Origin: Limivivens faecihominis
Lineage (GTDB): Bacteria > Bacillota > Clostridia > Lachnospirales > Lachnospiraceae
Length of the DNA: 64,000 bases
Reading direction: 5' to 3'
Assembly: GCF_020686945.1 (NCBI RefSeq)
Contig: NZ_JAJEPR010000009.1
Coordinates: forward strand, 46,305 to 110,304
Part shown: in pieces, positions 42,131-50,532 of the stretch
Layout of the letters: every line of letters begins with the position of its first letter
Numbering within the stretch: the first letter of the stretch is position 1
Made by a program: the position numbers and the translations under genes
Notes under the pieces: generated by a model
Seen by the model: the letters and a program-made list of their open reading frames with translations, nothing else
Told to the model about the DNA's origin: nothing
Database searches by the model: none

Positions 42131-42169
42131 AAAAAAGGGAAGAGCTCCACAAAAAGCCTTCCCTTTTTC
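42131..42169 (-). terminator. Terminator of the 42181-43785 gene
   Basis: AAAAAGGGAAG / CTTCCCTTTTT with a T-run on the minus strand, 12 bases past the stop; symmetrical enough to work both ways. Confidence 0.85.
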
Positions 42170-42180
42170 TATGCTATTTT

Positions 42181-43785
42181 CTATGCTACTTCTTCCATCG
42201 TTTCAGCAGTCTCCGTATCGGCTGGCTGCGGATTGAGCATATTCTCCACCGCACTTTCAAGCGTCAGTTTAAACTGAGAGACAAGGTCTTCCGGTACGCC
42301 TGCCGCAACTGCATTGGCGGCCAAGCTATCCCAGTTGACCGTCTTCAGATACTCCGTCAGATCATCCTCATCCTCAACAGAATAAACCGGCGTCACGGTA
42401 TCAAGATCCGGAACTTCCACTTCCGCTGTATAGCCGCCGCGGATGGATAAGGTTGCCAGAGAAATTCCGGAAATTGTAAGGCTCAGATCCATTCTGCTTG
42501 TCCCAGCTGTCGAATCAGAAGTGAGATTGATCTCTGCTGCAAAGCTTGAAAGCATATTGGCTTCCTCATCTTCAGATCCATTCGTCGGTATCGTAAGTGT
42601 AAATTTACCATTATAGTAACCGGCTTTTTCCGGTTTTGTTTCCAGCTTCTCCACATGAACTGCCAGAGAGTCGGTTCCGTCTACCGTCAGTGTATAGTCT
42701 CCTGTCAGAAGGCCATTCTCCGTTGTTCCTGATCCTGTCAGGGCCACGGTGGAACCGTCAGACGCCAGTCCTATAAGAAGTCCTGAAGAACTGCCGGCGG
42801 AAGGCGCTTTCCAGACAAAAATCGGGTTTTCCTCTGTTCCCTCCACCGTTCCAAATTCACGACCTACTACCTTGTCCTCTCCATTTACCCATATTTTCGA
42901 GTAAATTGCTGTTGAGTTGTCAGCGGATTCATCTGCGGTCTCAACTTCTGAAAGCAGCTCATCCAGAGCATCCTGGAACTCTTTGTACTGCTCTTCTTTG
43001 CTGATGCCGGCTTCTGCGGCGCTGTCAAACAGACTCTTAATTTCTTTATCATCCCTGGCAGTTTCAGCAATCTGTCTGACCATCTCCATCGCATTTGCAG
43101 CTTTGATCTGGCCCTCATACATGGTACAGTCTTCACTGACACCCTCTTCTGAAACGTTTTCCTGTGCAGAGAGCCCATCCTCCATGTTATCGATTATCAG
43201 ATGGCCATAGCGTCCCAGGAGAGAGCTCACGGTATCTTTATCCGGAAGAAGGATACTTAGATCAGAAAGAAGATTCATTGACTCTTTCAGAGAATTTGCG
43301 GACAAACCATTATCTAAATTCTGCATGGAAATCTGAAGATACCCGCCTGAAATATCCGGAACCTGCATATACTCCATCAGATTCTCCAGATCCACATACG
43401 CATTCAGATCACAAAGCCTGGAGTCATTCAGAAGCACCGCCATTTTCACTGCCTCCAGACCTTTCTGAATGGATACGCTTGTGTCCAGACTCACATTGTT
43501 AAGCCAGGACAAATCCATTCCTCCTGCCGCACTTCCAAGCAGAAGCTTTCCCGTATCTTCCAGCTTCAGGTCGATCACTGCCTTGGAACCCGTCAGCGCT
43601 TTCTGATAATTTTCCAGATAATCATTCCACAGAGAAGCTGTTCCCGCTACAAAATTATCATACGCCGCTGTCTCGGCCTCCCGATAGGAGCCTGCTGCCA
43701 ATGCAGTATTTCCCCCCACTGTAACAAATGAAGCGGCAGTTGTAATTGCAATTGCCCTTTTCAGCAATTTCCTGCTATGATTCAT
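42181..43785 (-). CDS. Large secreted protein of unknown function
   Basis: 534 aa with a signal peptide (about 1-31, RAIAITTAASFVTVGGNTALAA). Two halves: a helical, Leu/Asp-rich first half (about 35-285; e.g. NLMEYMQVPDISGGYLQISM) and a beta-rich second half with repeated two-strand units (GLLTGDYTLTVDGTDSLAVH, YYNGKFTLTIPT, SLTISGISLATLSIRGGY) ending in an acidic Thr/Glu tail. No sortase, SLH or lipid anchor. It resembles conserved Lachnospiraceae secreted proteins of unassigned role; I cannot name it. AAGGAGG ribosome site, own promoter and terminator. Confidence 0.75.
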   Translation of the reverse strand: MNHSRKLLKRAIAITTAASFVTVGGNTALAAGSYREAETAAYDNFVAGTASLWNDYLENYQKALTGSKAVIDLKLEDTGKLLLGSAAGGMDLSWLNNVSLDTSVSIQKGLEAVKMAVLLNDSRLCDLNAYVDLENLMEYMQVPDISGGYLQISMQNLDNGLSANSLKESMNLLSDLSILLPDKDTVSSLLGRYGHLIIDNMEDGLSAQENVSEEGVSEDCTMYEGQIKAANAMEMVRQIAETARDDKEIKSLFDSAAEAGISKEEQYKEFQDALDELLSEVETADESADNSTAIYSKIWVNGEDKVVGREFGTVEGTEENPIFVWKAPSAGSSSGLLIGLASDGSTVALTGSGTTENGLLTGDYTLTVDGTDSLAVHVEKLETKPEKAGYYNGKFTLTIPTNGSEDEEANMLSSFAAEINLTSDSTAGTSRMDLSLTISGISLATLSIRGGYTAEVEVPDLDTVTPVYSVEDEDDLTEYLKTVNWDSLAANAVAAGVPEDLVSQFKLTLESAVENMLNPQPADTETAETMEEVA

Positions 43786-43829
43786 AGAATAAATCCTCCT
43801 TCCTTTTCAGTTTATATTCTTTTTATTGG

Positions 43830-43858
43830 ATTTTAACATATTTTTATGAAAGAATCAA
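43830..43858 (-). promoter_or_regulatory. Promoter of the large secreted protein
   Basis: TTGATT (43853-43858), 17-bp spacer, TAAAAT (43830-43835). Confidence 0.6.
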
Positions 43859-43870
43859 CTGATACAAAAA

Positions 43871-43898
43871 CAGCCCCCGATATTTCTATCGGGAGCTG
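43871..43898 (-). terminator. Terminator of ppdK
   Basis: CAGCCCCCGATA / TATCGGGAGCTG stem with a TTTC loop and TTTTTG on the minus strand. Confidence 0.9.
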
Positions 43899-43916
43899 TC
43901 GTGTTTAAATCTTTAA

Positions 43917-46562
43917 TTATTTAGCCTTCTTCTCAGCGATAGCTGCCTGAGCTGCTGCCAGACGAGCGATCGGTACACGGAACGGAGAGCAGGATACATA
44001 ATCCAGGCCAATCTTGTGGCAGAACTCAACAGAGGAGGGATCTCCACCGTGCTCACCACAGATACCAACATGGAGCTTCGGATTAACCGGTTTTCCAAGT
44101 TTGATAGCCATCTCCATCAGTTTGCCTACACCAGTCTGATCCAGTTTTGCGAATGGATCGTTCTCGAAGATCTTGGTGTCATAGTAAGCATTTAAGAACT
44201 TACCAGCATCATCACGGGAGAAGCCGAAGGTCATCTGAGTCAGGTCGTTGGTACCGAAGCAGAAGAAGTCAGCCTCTTTAGCGATCTCGTCAGCGGTCAG
44301 AGCTGCACGCGGGATCTCGATCATGGTACCTACCTCGTACTCGAGATTGATGCCTGCTGCTGCAATCTCAGCGTCTGCTGTCTCAACAACAACTTTCTTA
44401 ACATATTTCAGCTCTTTTACTTCGCAAACCAGCGGGATCATGATCTCCGGTTTTACAGTCCAGTCAGAGTGTTTCTTCTGAACATTGATAGCTGCACGGA
44501 TAACAGCCTTGGTCTGCATCTTAGCAATTTCCGGATAGGTAACTGCAAGACGGCATCCACGATGACCCATCATCGGGTTGAACTCATGTAAGGAAGCGAT
44601 GATGTTCTTGATGGTCTCAACAGATTTACCCTGAGATTTTGCCAGTTTCTCGATATCAGCTTCCTCAGTCGGAACGAACTCATGAAGAGGCGGATCCAGG
44701 AAACGGATGGTAACAGGGTTGCCCTCCAGAGCCTCGTACAGAGCCTCGAAGTCGCCCTGCTGATACGGCAGGATCTTCTCCAGAGCTGCTTCTCTCTCTT
44801 CAACAGTGTCAGAGCAGATCATCTCACGGAAAGCAGCGATTCTGTCTTCCTCGAAGAACATATGCTCGGTACGGCAAAGACCGATACCTTCTGCGCCCAG
44901 CTCACGAGCTTTCTTAGCATCTGCAGGAGTATCTGCATTTGTACGAACTTTCAGAGTTCTGAACTCATCAGCCCAAGCCATAACACGGCCAAACTCACCA
45001 GCGATTGTAGCATCTACAGTCTTGATTGCTCCGTCATAGATGTTACCGGTTGTACCATCGATGGAGATGTAGTCTCCCTCATGGAACTCTTTGCCAGCTA
45101 AGGTAAATTTCTTATTCTCTTCGTCCATAGCGATATCGCCGCATCCGGATACGCAGCAGGTACCCATACCACGAGCAACTACAGCTGCGTGAGAGGTCAT
45201 ACCACCACGAACAGTTAAGATACCCTGGGAAGCTTTCATACCAGTGATATCTTCCGGAGAAGTCTCAAGACGTACTAATACGACTTTCTCTCCTCTTGCG
45301 TTCCACTCTTCAGCATCCTCTGCTGTAAATACGATCTTACCGCAAGCAGCACCCGGAGAAGCACCAAGTCCTTTTCCGATCGGGGTAGCAGCTTTTAATG
45401 CAGCAGCATCGAACTGCGGATGAAGCAGAGTATCCAGGTTACGAGGATCGATCATAGCAACTGCCTCTTCCGGAGTCTTATGTCCCTCGTCTACCAGATC
45501 GCAAGCGATCTTCAGAGCAGCCGGAGCTGTTCTCTTACCGTTACGGCACTGAAGCATGTATAACTTCTTGTTCTCAACGGTGAACTCCATATCCTGCATA
45601 TCATGATAATGGTTCTCCAGAGTCTCGCAAACTTTCAGGAACTCTGCATAAGCTTCCGGGAACTCTTTCTCCATCTGAGCGATGGGCATCGGAGTACGAA
45701 CACCAGCAACTACATCCTCGCCCTGTGCATTGATCAGGAACTCACCCATCAGTTTGTTCTCACCTGTAGCCGGGTCACGGGTAAATGCAACACCGGTACC
45801 GGACTCGTTGTTTAAGTTACCGAATACCATCGGCATTACGTTAACTGCGGTACCCCAGGAATACGGGATATCGTTGTCACGACGGTATACGTTTGCACGC
45901 GGGTTGTCCCAGGAACGGAATACTGCTTCGATAGCCAGTTTTAACTGTTCAACAGGATCAGACGGGAAGTCTTTGCCCAGCTGATTCTTGTACTCAGCCT
46001 TGAACTGCTCTGCTAACTCTTTCAGGTCTGCAGCAGTCAGGTCGATATCGAATTTAACGCCTCTTTCTTCTTTCATCTTGTCGATGAGCTGCTCGAAGTA
46101 TTTTTTACCAACTTCCATAACTACATCGGAGAACATCTGAATGAAACGTCTGTAGGAGTCGTATACGAAACGCTCGAAGGCCGGATCCGGATTTCCTTTG
46201 ATCATTGCGTCAACTACTTCATCATTTAAACCAAGGTTTAAGATGGTGTCCATCATACCCGGCATGGAAGCTCTTGCACCGGAACGAACGGAAACCAGCA
46301 GCGGGTTCTTAAGATCGCCGAATTTCTTTCCGTTGATCTCTTCCATTTTCTTAACGCCTTCCATAGCCTGAGCCATGATCTCGTCGTTAATTTTACGTCC
46401 ATCCTCATAGTACTGAGTACAAGCTTCTGTTGTAATTGTAAATCCCTGCGGTACCGGAAGTCCGATGCTTGTCATTTCTGCAAGGTTGGCACCTTTACCG
46501 CCAAGCAGGTTACGCATGGTCATGTCGCCTTCGCTAAACATATACACCCATTTGTTTGCCAT
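43917..46562 (-). CDS. ppdK: Pyruvate, phosphate dikinase
   Basis: Interconverts pyruvate, ATP and phosphate with PEP, AMP and PPi, giving glycolytic/gluconeogenic flexibility in anaerobes. 881 aa, full length. Domains: ATP-grasp N-terminus (GGKGANLAEM, SVRSGARASMPGMMDTILNL), the phospho-His domain (GGMTSHAAVVARGMGTCCVSG with the catalytic His), and the C-terminal PEP-utilising TIM barrel (MGHRGCRL, FGTNDLTQMTFGFSRDD, and HVGICGEHGGDP with the catalytic Cys). The ATG at 46562 has AGGAGGAAATGG; earlier in-frame codons are unsupported. It lies behind glyS but has its own promoter. Confidence 0.98.
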   Translation of the reverse strand: MANKWVYMFSEGDMTMRNLLGGKGANLAEMTSIGLPVPQGFTITTEACTQYYEDGRKINDEIMAQAMEGVKKMEEINGKKFGDLKNPLLVSVRSGARASMPGMMDTILNLGLNDEVVDAMIKGNPDPAFERFVYDSYRRFIQMFSDVVMEVGKKYFEQLIDKMKEERGVKFDIDLTAADLKELAEQFKAEYKNQLGKDFPSDPVEQLKLAIEAVFRSWDNPRANVYRRDNDIPYSWGTAVNVMPMVFGNLNNESGTGVAFTRDPATGENKLMGEFLINAQGEDVVAGVRTPMPIAQMEKEFPEAYAEFLKVCETLENHYHDMQDMEFTVENKKLYMLQCRNGKRTAPAALKIACDLVDEGHKTPEEAVAMIDPRNLDTLLHPQFDAAALKAATPIGKGLGASPGAACGKIVFTAEDAEEWNARGEKVVLVRLETSPEDITGMKASQGILTVRGGMTSHAAVVARGMGTCCVSGCGDIAMDEENKKFTLAGKEFHEGDYISIDGTTGNIYDGAIKTVDATIAGEFGRVMAWADEFRTLKVRTNADTPADAKKARELGAEGIGLCRTEHMFFEEDRIAAFREMICSDTVEEREAALEKILPYQQGDFEALYEALEGNPVTIRFLDPPLHEFVPTEEADIEKLAKSQGKSVETIKNIIASLHEFNPMMGHRGCRLAVTYPEIAKMQTKAVIRAAINVQKKHSDWTVKPEIMIPLVCEVKELKYVKKVVVETADAEIAAAGINLEYEVGTMIEIPRAALTADEIAKEADFFCFGTNDLTQMTFGFSRDDAGKFLNAYYDTKIFENDPFAKLDQTGVGKLMEMAIKLGKPVNPKLHVGICGEHGGDPSSVEFCHKIGLDYVSCSPFRVPIARLAAAQAAIAEKKAK

Positions 46563-46649
46563 TTTACCATTTCCTCCTAAACTGTATTTGTCGCACGGGC
46601 TAACCCCGTTCAAGGTCGCTGCCCAGATTGCAGCCGACCGCACACTATT

Positions 46650-46678
46650 ATTTTATACATAAATCAGAGAAGAGTCAA
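46650..46678 (-). promoter_or_regulatory. ppdK promoter
   Basis: TTGACT (46673-46678), 17-bp spacer, TAAAAT (46650-46655), starting one base past the glyS stop. A leader of about 80 bases with GC-rich inverted repeats (46592-46637) follows. Confidence 0.7.
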
Positions 46679-46679
46679 G

Positions 46680-48068
46680 TTAAAATTCCATTTTCTTCTC
46701 GAAATAGGAAACGAGATCCTCGATCTTCACTCTCTCCTGCTCCATGGTATCACGGTCACGGACGGTGACTGCTCCGTCAGTCTCGGAATCGAAATCGTAG
46801 GTCACGCAGAACGGAGTTCCGATCTCATCCTGACGACGGTAACGTTTTCCGATGTTTCCGCGGTCGTCATATTCGCAGTTCCATTTTTTGCTCAGGGTCT
46901 CAAATACTTTTTCTGCGCCCTCGTTGAGCTTCTTGGAAAGGGGAAGCACACCGATCTTCACAGGAGCCAGAGCCGGATGGAAATGAAGCACGGTTCTCAC
47001 ATCGCCGCCCTCCAGCTCTTCCTCGTCGTAAGCGCTGCAGAGGAAAGCCAGAACCACGCGGTCAGCTCCCAGAGAGGGCTCAATAACATAAGGAATGTAT
47101 TTTTCCTTGGACTCATCGTCGAAATAGCTCATATCCTGGCCGGATACGTTCTGATGCTGGGTCAGGTCGTAATCGGTACGGTCAGCGATGCCCCAGAGTT
47201 CTCCCCAACCAAACGGGAACAGGAACTCGATATCGGTGGTACCTTTGCTGTAGAAGCAGAGCTCCTCGGGAGAATGGTCGCGGGCACGCATCTCATCGTC
47301 TTTGATACCCAGATTCTTCAGCCAGTCAATGCAGAACTGACGCCAGTACTGGAACCAGTCAAGGTCTGTTCCCGGTTTGCAGAAGAACTCCAGCTCCATC
47401 TGCTCGAACTCTCTGGTACGGAAAGTGAAGTTACCCGGAGTGATCTCGTTACGGAAGGATTTACCGATCTGGCCGATTCCGAAGGGAACTTTCTTTCTGG
47501 AAGTTCTCTGTACGTTCTTGAAGTTTACGAAGATACCCTGTGCGGTTTCCGGACGGAGATATACGGTGTTCTTCGCATCCTCGGTGACACCCTGGAAGGT
47601 CTTGAACATCAGGTTGAACTGACGGATGTCTGTGAAATTGTGTTTGCCGCAGGAGGGGCAGGGAATCTTGTGCTCGTCGATGAAGCCCTTCATCTCTTCC
47701 TGGCTCCAGGCATCCACGGAATTCTCCAGCTGGATATCGTTGTCTGCACAGAAGTCCTCGATAAGCTTGTCTGCACGGAAACGCTCATGGCATTCCTTAC
47801 AGTCCATCAGAGGATCTGAGAAACCGCCCAGATGACCGGAAGCAACCCAGGTCTGGGGATTCATAAGAATCGCGCAGTCCACACCTACATTGTAGGGATT
47901 TTCCATGATAAATTTTTTCCACCATGCGCGTTTTACGTTATTTTTCAACTCCACGCCCAGGTTTCCATAATCCCAGGTATTTGCAAGTCCGCCGTAGATC
48001 TCGGAACCCGGATAAACAAAACCTCTGGATTTTGCAAGTGCCACGATTTTGTCCATTGTTTTTTCCAT
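46680..48068 (-). CDS. glyS: Glycyl-tRNA synthetase, dimeric type
   Basis: Class II synthetase charging tRNA-Gly, 462 aa, the single-chain alpha2 form of many Gram-positives. Marks: opening SRGFVYPGSEIYGGLANTWD, motif 2-region RNEITPGNFTFRTREFEQME, a CxxC..C pair near CKECHERF and CPSCGKHNF, and motif 3 PYVIEPSLGADR. The C-terminal anticodon domain starts near 360. AGGAGAC precedes the ATG. It follows a lipoprotein gene by 16 nt. I see no T-box in front of the operon. Confidence 0.97.
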   Translation of the reverse strand: MEKTMDKIVALAKSRGFVYPGSEIYGGLANTWDYGNLGVELKNNVKRAWWKKFIMENPYNVGVDCAILMNPQTWVASGHLGGFSDPLMDCKECHERFRADKLIEDFCADNDIQLENSVDAWSQEEMKGFIDEHKIPCPSCGKHNFTDIRQFNLMFKTFQGVTEDAKNTVYLRPETAQGIFVNFKNVQRTSRKKVPFGIGQIGKSFRNEITPGNFTFRTREFEQMELEFFCKPGTDLDWFQYWRQFCIDWLKNLGIKDDEMRARDHSPEELCFYSKGTTDIEFLFPFGWGELWGIADRTDYDLTQHQNVSGQDMSYFDDESKEKYIPYVIEPSLGADRVVLAFLCSAYDEEELEGGDVRTVLHFHPALAPVKIGVLPLSKKLNEGAEKVFETLSKKWNCEYDDRGNIGKRYRRQDEIGTPFCVTYDFDSETDGAVTVRDRDTMEQERVKIEDLVSYFEKKMEF

Positions 48069-48084
48069 GTTTTATCAGTCTCCT

Positions 48085-48783
48085 TTATTCATATAAAATG
48101 TAAGCCAGTGCGGCTGTACTTCCTTCAGTTTCTTTCTCCTGGCCGCTGTTGACTGGGGAAAGAGAGATCGCGCCGTCGGCCGTGGTCTCCGGCTCTTCTG
48201 TCTCGCCGGCAGCCTCCGTTTCTGAAAGAACTCTTGCAGTTTTCTTTCCTGTGATCTCCACATTATCGCTGGCATAAACGATATTTCCAGGAACCGTCAC
48301 AAGGATGGGCTCCGTCAGAATCACGATGCCATAGTTATAGCTGTTCAGGATGTCGTTTCCGGTCACATCCGTGGCCGTCACCTGTCCTTTTTCCACACTC
48401 TGGAATTTCCCGGCAAAATCATAGCCGGCCTGATAAGCCTCCAGCACGTCGCCGGTAAAGAGCGTCACGTTGTTGAATTTGGAATAATCGTTTCCCGTCG
48501 CATAGCTCATCGTAAGCTCCGCGTTCTGATCCTTCACCTCGAATTTCTTCTTCTTGACGTTTTCCGTGCCGCCGGCCGTATTGTAATCCAGAATAGCCTG
48601 GTCGATGCTGGCTTCCAGTTCCTCTGAGCTGTAATAGTCCTTGTCAAAGGATTCTTTTACATAGGAAACCACCTGACCCTTATTATCCACCGAAATGGCT
48701 GTCTCCTCCGGTTCAAATTTTTCACAGCCGGAGAGCAGCCCCATTATGAGAACTGCCAGTCCCAGAACTTTTCCTTTTCTCAT
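48085..48783 (-). CDS. Lipoprotein of unknown function
   Basis: 232 aa with lipobox LLSGC (Cys near 20). The mature protein starts with a conserved-looking ETAISVDNKGQVVSYVKESF, then a compact alpha/beta domain (LTMSYATGNDYSKFNNVTLF) and a low-complexity Glu/Thr region, ending in TAALAYILYE. I do not recognise a family. Its position ahead of glyS in one transcript, and after recO, looks conserved in style but functionally unexplained. Confidence 0.75.
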   Translation of the reverse strand: MRKGKVLGLAVLIMGLLSGCEKFEPEETAISVDNKGQVVSYVKESFDKDYYSSEELEASIDQAILDYNTAGGTENVKKKKFEVKDQNAELTMSYATGNDYSKFNNVTLFTGDVLEAYQAGYDFAGKFQSVEKGQVTATDVTGNDILNSYNYGIVILTEPILVTVPGNIVYASDNVEITGKKTARVLSETEAAGETEEPETTADGAISLSPVNSGQEKETEGSTAALAYILYE

Positions 48784-48850
48784 GGGAACCTCCTACATCT
48801 GCTTTGTCCGGAAATGCTTTTTTCACCTCTTCGGACTCATATAGCGTTTT

Positions 48851-48879
48851 ATTTTACCACGGAATTTCCCGCTTGTAAA
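48851..48879 (-). promoter_or_regulatory. Promoter of the lipoprotein-glyS operon
   Basis: TTTACA (48874-48879), 17-bp spacer, TAAAAT (48851-48856). It lies within a GC-rich inverted repeat (CACGGA...TCCGTG around CCCGCTT/AAGCGGG) just after recO. Confidence 0.6.
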
Positions 48880-48892
48880 GCGGGTCCGTGAG

Positions 48893-49621
48893 CTAAATCA
48901 GCATCTCCAGGGAATGAAAGGTGTGGTCCACCCACTTCTTCCGGAACCGATCCATGATCCACTGGATTTCCTCCAGCACCTCCTCCGACACTGTAAAGGC
49001 AAAAAGCCGGTTCAAGGGGGCGCTGATGATGTACTGCATCGCGTAGACGGTGGAAGTCTCCACTCTCCTGCCCTCCCCGGGCGCACAGGTCTCACAGAGA
49101 AAGCCGTTTCTCCCTAAAGAAAAGCGGTTCAGATGCTCCGTAGTACCGCAGCAGGCACAGTGAAAAGCCTCCGGATACTCGCCGTTTAAGACCAGAACCC
49201 GGAGCTCATAGACGTAACGCACCAGTTTTTTCGGCTGCTGCTTCCGGATCATGGCCCGGAGCGCCGCATAGAGAAGCTTCAAAAGCTCCGGCTCCCCTTC
49301 GCCCTCCCGGCTGTAATAATCCGCCAGCTCCAGAAAATAGAAACCGTACATGGCGGACTCGTAATCCTCGGTGATCTCCCGGAAATACTGCTGGATCTCC
49401 GCCTGCACCAGCCGGTAGGTTCCCCGGCCCTCGTAGCAGGAAAACTCTCCGAAGGCAAAAGGGCTGGCCGCCGCCAGAAGGGGGCTGTTCTGCCTCCGAA
49501 CACCCTTGGCAAAGGCGGTGATCTTTCCACATTCCTTTGTCAGGATCACCACCCGTTTATCATACTCGCCCGCCGGAGCTGCCAGAAGCACGATGCCGGT
49601 GAGCTTTAAAAGATCATTCAT
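48893..49621 (-). CDS. recO: DNA repair protein RecO
   Basis: Recombination mediator that loads RecA through RecR; 242 aa. N-terminal OB-fold (GIVLLAAPAGEYDKRVVILT), helical core, and a zinc finger CACCGTTEH...CETCAP near 160-180. The start overlaps the era stop by 4 nt (ATGA); era-recO is a standard Firmicutes pair. Confidence 0.95.
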   Translation of the reverse strand: MNDLLKLTGIVLLAAPAGEYDKRVVILTKECGKITAFAKGVRRQNSPLLAAASPFAFGEFSCYEGRGTYRLVQAEIQQYFREITEDYESAMYGFYFLELADYYSREGEGEPELLKLLYAALRAMIRKQQPKKLVRYVYELRVLVLNGEYPEAFHCACCGTTEHLNRFSLGRNGFLCETCAPGEGRRVETSTVYAMQYIISAPLNRLFAFTVSEEVLEEIQWIMDRFRKKWVDHTFHSLEMLI

Positions 49622-50532
49622 TGCAGATCCTTCTTGTTATATCCAAAGTTTTTCATGAGGAAATCGCTGTCCCGCCAGTCCTTTTTCACCTTCACCCAGA
49701 GCTTCAGGTTGACCTTCATCTCCAGCATGTTCTCGATATCGTACCGGGCCTGGCTGCCGATCTTTTTCAGCATCTGGCCGCCTTTTCCGATGATGATGCC
49801 CTTGTGGGAATCCCGCTCGCAGATAATCGTGGCGTCAATATCCATAACAGAGCCGTTGGTTCCCTCCCGCTCTTTCATCTGGTCGATGGCCACCGCGATG
49901 CCGTGAGGAATCTCCTCATCCAGGCAGCGGAGAGCCTTTTCCCGGATCATCTCAGCGACGATCTGGCGCTGGGGCTGGTCCGTGATCGTGTCCTCGTCGT
50001 AGAAGCAGGGACCATAGGGCAGATATTTGAAAATGCAGTCCAGAAGCGTGTCAAGATTCCGGGAACGAAGAGCGGAAACCGGCACGATATCAGCGAAATC
50101 GCAGATCTTCCGGTACTCGTCGATGAAGCCCGGAACGTCCTCTTTTTTCACGGTGTCAATCTTGTTAATAACCAGAATCACCGGCGTTTTGCTTTTTCTC
50201 ATGCGCTCGGCGATATGCTTTTCACCGGCCCCGATGAAATGGGTCGGCTCCACGAGCCAGAGCACCACGTCCACCTCGTTTAAGGTGCGTTCTGCCACCT
50301 GAACCATGTATTCGCCCAGCTTGTTTTTCGCCTTGTGAATGCCCGGCGTGTCCAGGAACACGATCTGGCCCTTTTCTCCGGTGTAAACGGTCTGGATCCT
50401 GTTTCTGGTGGTCTGGGGTTTATTGGAAGTTATGGCGATCTTCTGGCCGATGAGATGGTTCATCAGCGTGGATTTTCCCACGTTCGGCCGTCCGATCAGA
50501 GTCACAAAACCGGATTTTACTTGTTTTTCCAT
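49618..50532 (-). CDS. era: GTPase Era
   Basis: Ribosome-assembly GTPase acting on the 16S rRNA 3' end, 304 aa. G1 is GRPNVGKS, G2 region KPQTTRNR, G3 DTPG, G4 NKID, followed by the C-terminal KH domain with IIGKGGQMLKKIG. An ATG at 50538 lies too near the ribosome site; ATG 50532 (TGATG, overlapping the upstream stop by one base) has GGTGAGGA at good spacing. Followed by recO with overlap. Confidence 0.97.
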   Translation of the reverse strand: MEKQVKSGFVTLIGRPNVGKSTLMNHLIGQKIAITSNKPQTTRNRIQTVYTGEKGQIVFLDTPGIHKAKNKLGEYMVQVAERTLNEVDVVLWLVEPTHFIGAGEKHIAERMRKSKTPVILVINKIDTVKKEDVPGFIDEYRKICDFADIVPVSALRSRNLDTLLDCIFKYLPYGPCFYDEDTITDQPQRQIVAEMIREKALRCLDEEIPHGIAVAIDQMKEREGTNGSVMDIDATIICERDSHKGIIIGKGGQMLKKIGSQARYDIENMLEMKVNLKLWVKVKKDWRDSDFLMKNFGYNKKDLQ

